Source of the DNA: an uncultured Pseudoflavonifractor sp.
Lineage (GTDB): Bacteria > Bacillota > Clostridia > Oscillospirales > Oscillospiraceae
DNA length: 12,594 bases
Reading direction: 5' to 3'
NCBI GenBank assembly: GCA_947383685.1
Contig: CANDEE010000050.1
Coordinates: 1-12,594 of the forward strand
Shown: in pieces, positions 6,991 to 12,484 of the stretch
Numbering within the stretch: the first letter of the stretch is position 1
How the letters are laid out: each line of letters starts with the position of its first letter
The notes under the pieces: generated by a model
Seen by the model: the letters and a program-made list of their open reading frames with translations, nothing else
Database searches by the model: none
What the model was told of the DNA's origin: nothing
Program-made: the position numbers and the translations under genes

Positions 6991-7704
6991 ATGCATAAGA
7001 CGGTAGAAAAACTGCTCCACGGCCTGGTCATTTCCTGCCAGGCCTACGAGGATACCCCGCTCTATGGCCCGGAGTATATGAAGGCTCTGGCGCTGTGCGC
7101 TGAGATGGGCGGCGCCACCGGTCTTCGGGCCTGCTGGAGCCAGGACATCAAGGCCATCAAAGGAGCCTGCTCCCTGCCCGTCATCGGCATCAACAAGAAG
7201 TTTGGCGACGGGGACCCCAAGGATGAAATTTTCATCACTCCTACCTTTGAGTCAGCCAAGGAGATCATTGAGGCGGGCTGCGATGTGGTGGCCCTGGACT
7301 GCACCATCCGGCCCATCCGCCCCTTTGAGGAGCTGGGGGCTCTGCTTCACCAGCTCAAGGAGGCCTACCCTGACGTTCCTATCATGGCAGACCTTGCTAC
7401 TCTGGAGGAGGCGGAGAAGGTAGCGGCTACGGGCTGTGTGGACATCATCTCCACCACCCTGGCGGGCTACACCCGGAACTCCTGTGAGGGGGCCACCGAC
7501 CGGCCCAATGTGGAGCTGATTCGGGAAATCAAGAAGCGGGTCTCTCTCCCGGTGAACGCAGAAGGCCGCATCTGGGAGCTGCACGACCTGGAGGAAGTGC
7601 TGGAGGCGGGCGCGGACATGGTCTGTATCGGCTCTGCCGTCACCAGACCCCACCTCATCACCGAGCGGTTTGTCAAGTGTAACAAACAATTTCATCATCA
7701 GTAA
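6991..7704 (+). CDS. NanE-like N-acylglucosamine-6-phosphate 2-epimerase (divergent)
   Basis: A TIM-barrel protein of the NanE family, which interconverts ManNAc-6-P and GlcNAc-6-P. The 237-residue length fits. Conserved pieces are LVISCQAYEDTPLYG (12-26), DIKAIK (52-57), the putative catalytic Lys69 in IGINKK, FITPT (81-85), ISTTLAGYT (153-161), the putative catalytic Glu191 in AEGRI, and IGSAVTRP (213-220). Departures from the usual pattern are RACWSQDI where RANG/RAEG-type residues are normal, DCTIRPIRP instead of DATxRxRP, and a short insertion FGDGDP (71-76). These could alter substrate preference. It follows the PTS genes by 13 bases, so its substrate is probably the sugar phosphate they make. 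GGAAGG (6978-6983) fixes the start. Confidence 0.82.
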   Translation: MHKTVEKLLHGLVISCQAYEDTPLYGPEYMKALALCAEMGGATGLRACWSQDIKAIKGACSLPVIGINKKFGDGDPKDEIFITPTFESAKEIIEAGCDVVALDCTIRPIRPFEELGALLHQLKEAYPDVPIMADLATLEEAEKVAATGCVDIISTTLAGYTRNSCEGATDRPNVELIREIKKRVSLPVNAEGRIWELHDLEEVLEAGADMVCIGSAVTRPHLITERFVKCNKQFHHQ

Positions 7705-7707
7705 GTG

Positions 7708-7740
7708 AGAAGGGGGCTGTCTCAGACAGCCCCCTTCTTT
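7708..7740 (+). terminator. internal operon terminator between the nanE-like and nagA-like genes
   Basis: A very stable 14-bp stem (7708-7721 with 7725-7738) with a TCA loop begins four bases after the epimerase stop. It has only a short T tract (TTCTTTC). The Shine-Dalgarno sequence of the next gene (CAGGAGG, 7741-7747) follows at once, with no room for a promoter. Partial termination or 3'-end stabilisation of the PTS mRNA is the likely effect. Confidence 0.75.
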
Positions 7741-7754
7741 CAGGAGGAAACGCG

Positions 7755-8879
7755 ATGATTCTTCAAAGCGAAAAGGTCTGGCTGCGGGACGCCTTCCGTC
7801 CGGCCCAGGTGCGTATTCAGGACGGAAAAATCACCGGAGTGGGGGAATACGGAGCCGAAATCCCCGATGTGGACTATGGAGAGCGGTATATTCTCCCCGG
7901 CTTCATCGACGCCCACACCCACGGACACATGGGGGTGGACTCCTCCATAGCGGATGGGGCGGACATGGAAAAGTGGCGGCGTGAGGTTCCCAAAGAGGGC
8001 GTTACCGCCTTCATGGCCACCACCGCCACCGAGAGCGAGGCAGACAACCTTGCCACCTTCCGCCGCCTGTCCCAGACGGTGGGAAAGGGGGAGGGGGCCG
8101 AGGTGCTGGGCATCTATATGGAGGGCAACTTCATCAACCCCGCCTGTAAGGGCGCCCATGACGAGACTCTCATCGCCAAACCCAACGTGGAGCAGCTCAA
8201 ACGTTATCTGGAGGCCGCCGGGGGCCAAATAAAGCGGATGATCCTGGCTGTGGAGCTGGACGAGGACTTCCAGGTGCTGCAATACGCCCTCTCCCAGGGC
8301 GTTCGGGTGAGCCTGGGCCACAGCGCGGCCCCTTACGAAACGGCCCGCCGTGCCATTGAGCTGGGAGCGGACGCCATCACCCATACCTACAATGGCATGA
8401 AACAGCTCCACCACCGGGAGCCGTCTCTTTTGGGCGTTGCCTTTACCATGAATGAGGTGTATACTGAGCTTATCGGCGACGGTCACCATGTGAGCTGGCC
8501 CGCGGTGCAGATGCTGTGCCGTGCCAAGGATGAGAATCATCTGGTCCTGGTCAGCGACGCCAGCCCTTTGAAGGGGTATGACGGCCCCTTGCCTGCCGGT
8601 ATCCATATCGACCAGCAGGGCCAGTTTCGTACGGACAGCGGGGCTTTGTGCAGCTCCTCCCTGCGGATCAATGAGGGCGTCCGGAACCTGATCCGGTACG
8701 GAGGCGCTTCCTACGTCCAGGCTATCCATGCCGCTACCCTGGCCCCTGCCAGGATGCTGGGAGTGGACGACCGGAAGGGGAGCATCCAGGTGGGCAAGGA
8801 CGCCGACCTGACTGTGACCGACGAAAACTTCCGGGTGGTACAATGCTATTGCCGCGGAATGGGAATGGTGGAAGAATAG
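7755..8879 (+). CDS. NagA-like N-acetylhexosamine-6-phosphate deacetylase (divergent)
   Basis: Amidohydrolase-superfamily enzyme of the NagA family, predicted to remove acetate from GlcNAc-6-P or a related sugar phosphate to give an amino-sugar phosphate. The 374-residue protein has PGFIDAHTHG with the metal-type His54/His56, MEGN with Glu123, SLGHS with His189, and THTYNGMKQLHHREP with His210 and His219/220. It also has DGHHV (242-246) and the catalytic Asp268 in VSDAS. Compared with typical NagA, the HLEGPF motif reads YMEGNF, the NAM motif reads NGM, and the metal-site HxH is kept. AGGAGG just upstream fixes ATG 7755. It lies downstream of an internal terminator but shares direction and theme with the PTS-epimerase genes. 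Deacetylase class is firm; the exact sugar is inferred. Confidence 0.85.
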   Translation: MILQSEKVWLRDAFRPAQVRIQDGKITGVGEYGAEIPDVDYGERYILPGFIDAHTHGHMGVDSSIADGADMEKWRREVPKEGVTAFMATTATESEADNLATFRRLSQTVGKGEGAEVLGIYMEGNFINPACKGAHDETLIAKPNVEQLKRYLEAAGGQIKRMILAVELDEDFQVLQYALSQGVRVSLGHSAAPYETARRAIELGADAITHTYNGMKQLHHREPSLLGVAFTMNEVYTELIGDGHHVSWPAVQMLCRAKDENHLVLVSDASPLKGYDGPLPAGIHIDQQGQFRTDSGALCSSSLRINEGVRNLIRYGGASYVQAIHAATLAPARMLGVDDRKGSIQVGKDADLTVTDENFRVVQCYCRGMGMVEE

Positions 8880-8882
8880 GCT

Positions 8883-9413
8883 ATGGACAAAACGTTTTGC
8901 TTTGCACTGGAAAAAGAAGAATATGTGGAGTACCTGAGCTGGCAGCTCAATGCTTCCAAGTCCATGCGGGGCTACCGCTGGTTCCTCATCACCAGCGTTC
9001 CCGCCGTGTTGGTGACGGGCGCCCTGGTCCTGCGGCTGAACAACTGGATGTTCCTGACCAGTGTGCTGGCCCTGTCGGTGGTTTGGGTGCTGTATGGAGC
9101 CAAGGCGGTGTGGAAGCGGTATCTTCACCACAAAATCACGAAGAAGCTCCTGCCTAAAATGCAGTTCCAGTCTTTTCGGGAGGTCAGCTACCGTTTTACC
9201 GACGCCGGGATCGAGTATCAGGAGGAAAAGAAAAAGCGGACCCTCCCCTGGAAAAAGGTATCCGGAATGCTGCCTCTGGGCAGTCAGTTTGCCTTTTTCT
9301 ACGACAAGGGGGCTATCCTGATCCCTTACCGTCTCTTTGAGGGGGAGGAGGATATGAAAAATTTCCTCCGGGACTATGAGCTTTTTCGGAAGAAGGCCCA
9401 AACTGCCCAATAA
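8883..9413 (+). CDS. YcxB-like small membrane protein
   Basis: A 176-residue protein with two adjacent membrane segments (about 32-51 and 55-72), a basic stretch, and a C-terminal domain (about 100-165). That domain resembles the YcxB-like family: a central LPWKKVSGM pattern, FAFFYDKGAILIPYRLF, and a charged helix at the end. Function of the family is unknown; the domain looks PH-like and cytoplasmic. It starts three bases after the nagA-like stop with little Shine-Dalgarno sequence, so it is probably translated by coupling. It is the last gene of the operon, before a strong terminator. Whether it has anything to do with sugar uptake cannot be told. Confidence 0.7.
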   Translation: MDKTFCFALEKEEYVEYLSWQLNASKSMRGYRWFLITSVPAVLVTGALVLRLNNWMFLTSVLALSVVWVLYGAKAVWKRYLHHKITKKLLPKMQFQSFREVSYRFTDAGIEYQEEKKKRTLPWKKVSGMLPLGSQFAFFYDKGAILIPYRLFEGEEDMKNFLRDYELFRKKAQTAQ

Positions 9414-9420
9414 GCGGGAA

Positions 9421-9466
9421 AAAAGAAGCGCGTCGCAGGCAAAGGCCTGCGGCGCACTTCTTTTTT
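9421..9466. terminator. bidirectional terminator between convergent units
   Basis: A long stem (about 9423-9440 with 9445-9462, two mismatches) around an AAAG loop has six Ts on the + side. An A run on the other side serves as the T run for the opposite strand. It ends the PTS operon and the convergent NIF3-like gene. Confidence 0.9.
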
Positions 9467-9494
9467 CGGTAAAACGGAGGGAAAGCTCCCGCCC

Positions 9495-10280
9495 TTACAG
9501 GGCGATGTGGGTCACTTGATAGCCCTCCTCCAGATCGGAAACATCCAACTGTGGGAACCGCTCCCGCAAAAACCCGGTCATGCTCCGAATTCCGGCGATC
9601 TCACAGCAGGAGTGGTTTACCACGATGAGGGGCAGGCCGTTGTCCAGGGCGTACTGGGCCTGATAGAAGTTGGAAATGCCGTCGTCCGCCACAATGCAGG
9701 CGTCGCAGGGGCCCATCTCCAGCATTTTGAAGATGTCGGTAGCCGCTCCGGTGCCCATTCCCAGCTCCCTGACCACCTTGTCCGGGTCGCCAAAGATATA
9801 CACTCCGTTTTCTCCATCGGGTTTTAGACTCTCCGCCACATGGATCGCCAGCTCCCGCACGGTGGTCGCTTCGATAGAGGCGTGCTGTGTATATGAGGGA
9901 ACGGCCCGCCGGAAGTCATAGCCCAGCCGTCTTGCCCATACGTCGGCCACCCCGTATTTGGGATACATATCCCAAAGGTCGTGGCAGCGGTACAGGGTGA
10001 TGCCGTGCTCCTGAAGCCGTGCCATCTTCCGCTCCGCGCTGAGCCGGGCCAGCCGCTTGGGGGAGGTGGTCATGTGGTAGAAGGGGTTCTCGTGGCTGAT
10101 AATAAAGGAAATACCCTTTTCAATGGCCTGGTCAATGGCCTGGTTGGTGGCCACCCAGCAGACCCCTACCTTTCCTACCTCCTGTTCTCCGCTGCCGCAG
10201 AGGATCATGTCCCTGGTCTCGTTGGGGTTCATCCAGGAAGCGCCTTGATTCATCTCATCAATCATCTGTTTGATTAGCAT
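9495..10280 (-). CDS. NIF3-like (Nif3/DUF34) metal-binding protein, divergent
   Basis: A 261-residue protein related to the NIF3 family, whose members form toroidal hexamers with a dinuclear metal site. The biochemical role is not settled. Likely metal-site positions are His63 (and Glu64) in IISHENPFYH, the HDLWD segment (His100, Asp104), and His223/Glu227 in NHSCCE near the C-terminus. The pattern KYGVADVWARRLGY (108-121) matches the family region after the aspartate. The usual HH pair reads HE here, so this is an outlying member. An upstream in-frame ATG at 10361 would add 27 residues but lies in the promoter. ATG 10280 follows AAAGGAC and lies downstream of a consensus promoter, so it is preferred. 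Confidence 0.75.
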   Translation of the reverse strand: MLIKQMIDEMNQGASWMNPNETRDMILCGSGEQEVGKVGVCWVATNQAIDQAIEKGISFIISHENPFYHMTTSPKRLARLSAERKMARLQEHGITLYRCHDLWDMYPKYGVADVWARRLGYDFRRAVPSYTQHASIEATTVRELAIHVAESLKPDGENGVYIFGDPDKVVRELGMGTGAATDIFKMLEMGPCDACIVADDGISNFYQAQYALDNGLPLIVVNHSCCEIAGIRSMTGFLRERFPQLDVSDLEEGYQVTHIAL

Positions 10281-10332
10281 AGCCTGTCCTTTCTTGGCGG
10301 CAAAATAGTGGCTTGCGTATTCTGCTGCTTTT

Positions 10333-10361
10333 ATTGTATCTTCCCCGCCCGGGAAAGTCAA
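10333..10361 (-). promoter_or_regulatory. sigma-A promoter of the NIF3-like gene
   Basis: On the - strand, TTGACT (10361-10356) and TACAAT (10338-10333) are separated by 17 bases. Transcription should begin near 10326, giving a leader of about 45 nt. The spacer holds a CCCGGG-centred inverted repeat (TTCCCGGGCGGGGAA). Confidence 0.75.
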
Positions 10362-10424
10362 TGGAATGTGGCCGGAGAGAAGAAAAACCGAAACAGGGAA
10401 AGGCTTCGGAAGGAGGGAAAGTGT

Positions 10425-10451
10425 GAAAGGGGACCATCAGGGTCCCCTTTC
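10425..10451. repeat. hairpin in the rpsI / NIF3-like spacer
   Basis: GAAAGGGGACC (10425-10435) pairs perfectly with GGTCCCCTTTC (10441-10451) around a five-base loop. The T run is short on either strand, so termination is uncertain. It is the most promoter-proximal of four hairpins. Confidence 0.6.
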
Positions 10452-10468
10452 ATCCATTTCAATGGAGC

Positions 10469-10495
10469 TTTTGAACCTGAGAAACAGGTTCAAAA
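10469..10495. repeat. hairpin in the rpsI / NIF3-like spacer
   Basis: TTTTGAACCTG (10469-10479) pairs perfectly over 11 bp with CAGGTTCAAAA (10485-10495) around an AGAAA loop. It has no independent T run outside the stem. Confidence 0.6.
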
Positions 10496-10501
10496 TGCGA
10501 C

Positions 10502-10534
10502 TCAGACTGTCAAAAAGATTTTTTGACAGTCTGA
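10502..10534. repeat. long perfect hairpin downstream of rpsI
   Basis: A 15-bp perfect inverted repeat (10502-10516 with 10520-10534) has a three-base loop, and its outer arm is TCAGACTGTC. The A5/T5 block is inside the stem. It abuts the T run of the rpsI terminator. It may be a dispersed genomic repeat. Confidence 0.65.
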
Positions 10535-10570
10535 AAAACCCCCTGAAGCCGTTTGGCTCCAAGGGGTTTT
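10534..10570 (-). terminator. terminator of the rplM-rpsI operon
   Basis: On the - strand, AAAACCCC (10570-10563) pairs with GGGG plus a T5 run (10542-10534), and an inner AGCC/GGCT helix caps it. It begins 25 bases after the rpsI stop. A weaker T4 run exists on the + strand. Confidence 0.85.
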
Positions 10571-10595
10571 GTTGAAAAAAGGACTGTACGGTATA

Positions 10596-11000
10596 TCAGC
10601 GCTTGCTGAACTGAGGAGCCCGGCGGGCGGCCTTGAGGCCGTACTTCTTCCGCTCCTTCATACGAGGATCGCGGGTCAGGAACCCGGCGGCCTTCAAAGC
10701 GGGACGGTACTCGGGGTTAACCTCCAGCAGGGCCCGGGCAATGCCGTGACGGATGGCGCCGGCCTGACCGGTCACGCCGCCGCCGGTGACGGTGGTGTCA
10801 ATATCCACCTTGCCAATGAGGTCGGTGGTGACCAGGGGCTGGCGGACCACCATCTTCAGGGTCTCCAGGCCGAAATAATCATCGATGTCCCGGCCGTTGA
10901 TGGTGATAGCGCCGGTGCCGTTGGGGAACAGGTGAACACGGGCCACAGAGGACTTCCGGCGGCCGGTGCCGTACAGGTAAGGCTTCTTGCTCTTATACAT
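10596..11000 (-). CDS. rpsI: 30S ribosomal protein S9
   Basis: Small-subunit ribosomal protein S9, 134 residues, whose C-terminal tail reaches the P-site tRNA. The sequence shows YGTGRRKSSVARV (10-22), NGRDIDDYFG (35-44), and GGGVTGQAGAIRHGIARAL (73-91). It also has LTRDPRMKERKKYGLKAAR and the terminal QFSKR, which matches the conserved C-terminal KR end. AAAGGAGGT (11017-11009, - strand) precedes ATG 11000 and overlaps the rplM stop codon, so the two genes are closely coupled. Confidence 0.98.
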   Translation of the reverse strand: MYKSKKPYLYGTGRRKSSVARVHLFPNGTGAITINGRDIDDYFGLETLKMVVRQPLVTTDLIGKVDIDTTVTGGGVTGQAGAIRHGIARALLEVNPEYRPALKAAGFLTRDPRMKERKKYGLKAARRAPQFSKR

Positions 11001-11015
11001 ATTCCGTTACCTCCT

Positions 11016-11447
11016 TTAGTCCATGGTCCAAGGCTCGGGCTTCTGGGCGGCATACTGGTGCTCCGCGCCGCGGCAGATGTGGAGCCGGGAGAGGGAATCC
11101 TTGGTGATGGTGTTGCGGGGCATCATGCCGCGGACAGCCAGCTTCATGGCCAGCTCGGGCTTCTCCTCCATGAGGATGCGGTACTGGGTCTCCTTCAGAC
11201 CGCCCACCCAGCCGGAATGGCGGCGGTAGTACTTCTGCTCCAGCTTCTTGCCGGTGAGTACCGCCTTCTCGGCGTTGATGATGATGACGAAATCCCCACA
11301 ATCGGCGTGGGGGGTGTACTCGGGCTTCCGCTTACCCCGCAGCAGGTCGGCGGCGATGACGGCGGTTTTGCCCAGGGGCTTTCCGGCGGCGTCCAGGACA
11401 TACCACTTACGGACGGTGTTGTCCTTGTTTGCCATAAATGTGGACAT
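11016..11447 (-). CDS. rplM: 50S ribosomal protein L13
   Basis: Large-subunit ribosomal protein L13, an early assembly protein, 143 residues (the usual length). Features are MANKDNTVRKWYVLDAAGKP near the start, LGKTAVIAADLLRGKRKPEY, the segment GDFVIIINAEKAVLTGKK (about 51-68), YYRRHSGWVGG and AVRGMMPRNT. The frame is open upstream to 11564, but ATG 11447 is correct: GGAGGT (11459-11454) lies six bases before it and the protein then matches the family's N-terminus. It is first in the L13-S9 operon, with a strong promoter and structured leader. Confidence 0.98.
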   Translation of the reverse strand: MSTFMANKDNTVRKWYVLDAAGKPLGKTAVIAADLLRGKRKPEYTPHADCGDFVIIINAEKAVLTGKKLEQKYYRRHSGWVGGLKETQYRILMEEKPELAMKLAVRGMMPRNTITKDSLSRLHICRGAEHQYAAQKPEPWTMD

Positions 11448-11529
11448 GGTGTTACCTCCAATTCCTATGCTCTTTATAAAAAGAGCGGTTTTACAACAGA
11501 AATTCTCCGAAATCTGGACCCTCGGAGCG
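11448..11529 (-). promoter_or_regulatory. structured rplM leader (possible L13 autoregulatory leader)
   Basis: The roughly 82-nt leader contains a 6-bp helix CTCCGA/TCGGAG (11527-11522 with 11510-11505) at the predicted transcript start. A second helix GCTCTTT/AAAGAGC (11486-11480 with 11475-11469) has a four-base loop and ends about ten bases before the Shine-Dalgarno sequence. Rfam describes L13 leaders in Firmicutes that are thought to bind L13. Whether this belongs to that family is inferred from position and structure only. Confidence 0.45.
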
Positions 11530-11535
11530 TTTTGT

Positions 11536-11564
11536 ATTATAATACCGTTGTCCCTTGGTGTCAA
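11536..11564 (-). promoter_or_regulatory. consensus sigma-A promoter of rplM-rpsI
   Basis: On the - strand, TTGACA (11564-11559) and TATAAT (11541-11536) are both perfect consensus with a 17-base spacer. Transcription should begin near 11529. This strength suits a ribosomal protein operon. An 8-bp inverted repeat (11543-11550 and 11562-11569) overlaps the spacer and -35 box. Confidence 0.92.
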
Positions 11565-11627
11565 CGGTAATTTTGATTTTTTTAATTTAGAAAGTTAAAA
11601 TCTCAAAATATCTCCGTTTTTCTCTTG

Positions 11628-11633
11628 TATACT
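11628..11633 (+). promoter_or_regulatory. possible -10 box upstream of the ttcA-like gene
   Basis: TATACT (11628-11633) is a reasonable -10 hexamer 44 bases before the start codon, within an AT-rich spacer. No convincing -35 box lies 16-18 bases upstream, so this is a weak call. Confidence 0.3.
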
Positions 11634-11677
11634 CTTGAATCCTCTCTTTTGATTTTCAAATTTTAGGGGGTGCCCAA

Positions 11678-12442
11678 ATGGAAAAAATACTCTCTCTGGT
11701 CCGCCGCTGTGTGGAGGACTATGACATGATCCAGCCCGGCGACCGGGTGGCGGTGGGGGTTTCCGGAGGCAAGGACTCTCTGGTGGCCCTTGCGGCCCTG
11801 CAAAAGCTGTCTGCCTTCTACCCCAAGCCCTTTACCGTGGAGGCGGTGACCCTGGACCTGGGAGCCGCCGAAGGGCAGACCGCCGCCGATTTTGGTCCCC
11901 TCCGGGCCTATTGTGAAAACGCAGGCGTCCCCTTTACCCTCATTCCTACTGAAATCAGCCACATAGTCTTTGATCTGAGGAAGGAGAAGAACCCCTGCTC
12001 CATGTGCGCCAAAATGCGCCGGGGGGCCTTGAACGACGCTCTTGTGGAGCGGGGGATCACCAAAATCGCCCTGGGTCACCACTTTGACGACGCGGTGGAG
12101 ACCTTTTTTCTCTCTCTTTTTTATGAGGGCCGTATCTCCTGCTTCCAGCCCGTCACCGAGCTGACCCGAACCGGGATCACCCAAATACGGCCCCTTCTCT
12201 ACTGCGGAGAGGGAATGATCCGGGGCGCGGCGAGGCGGCAGGACCTGCCCATTGTGAAAAATCCCTGCCCCGCCGACGGCTACACCAAGCGCCAGGAGGT
12301 CAAGGAGCTGATAAAGACCCTGGAAAAGCAGTACCCCGGCCTGAGGGAGCGGATTTTCGGTGCCATGCAGCGGCTTCCCCTGCCCGCCTGGGAGCCTTTG
12401 GAGCACCGCCGCCGTCCCTATGCGGAGGAGCATGAAACATGA
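11678..12442 (+). CDS. TtcA-like PP-loop tRNA thiolation protein
   Basis: ATP pyrophosphatase (PP-loop) family protein of the TtcA/TtuA type, which sulfurates a base in tRNA (2-thiocytidine 32 in TtcA) using an iron-sulfur cluster. The 254-residue protein has the PP-loop SGGKDS (29-34), PCSMCAKMRRG with Cys107/Cys110, GHHFDDAVETF (133-143) and a third cysteine in NPCPADG (Cys197). These three cysteines match the three-Cys [4Fe-4S] ligation known for the family. It is shorter than E. coli TtcA (about 311), as is common in Firmicutes versions. The start ATG 11678 follows AGGGGGT. It is monocistronic, with a terminator directly after. Family is firm; the exact tRNA position modified is not certain. 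Confidence 0.85.
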   Translation: MEKILSLVRRCVEDYDMIQPGDRVAVGVSGGKDSLVALAALQKLSAFYPKPFTVEAVTLDLGAAEGQTAADFGPLRAYCENAGVPFTLIPTEISHIVFDLRKEKNPCSMCAKMRRGALNDALVERGITKIALGHHFDDAVETFFLSLFYEGRISCFQPVTELTRTGITQIRPLLYCGEGMIRGAARRQDLPIVKNPCPADGYTKRQEVKELIKTLEKQYPGLRERIFGAMQRLPLPAWEPLEHRRRPYAEEHET

Positions 12443-12446
12443 AAAA

Positions 12447-12482
12447 GGAGGGGCGGCGTGGTTTTCCACGCCGCCCCGTCCC
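12447..12482. terminator. bidirectional terminator after the ttcA-like gene
   Basis: A perfect 12-bp GC-rich stem (12450-12461 with 12466-12477) around a TTTT loop is extended by GGA/TCC past one bulge. The - strand reading ends in a T5 run (12446-12442) and the + strand in TTTCATTTTT. It separates two convergent genes. Confidence 0.88.
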
Positions 12483-12484
12483 TT

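Noticed and set aside
7740..9410. 556-codon open frame on the - strand across the nagA-like and YcxB-like genes
   Set aside because: It is an antisense shadow of two well-supported genes; its composition (Gly/His/Gln/Val-rich) is typical of antisense frames.
10281..10361. N-terminal extension of the NIF3-like protein to ATG 10361
   Set aside because: That codon lies within the -35 box of a consensus promoter, and ATG 10280 has a suitable ribosome binding site.
10308..10575. Short + strand frames in the rpsI / NIF3-like spacer
   Set aside because: They are made of hairpin arms and promoter sequence and have no coding signature.
11448..11564. N-terminal extension of L13 to 11564
   Set aside because: The extension would be encoded by the promoter and leader, and the L13 family start matches ATG 11447.
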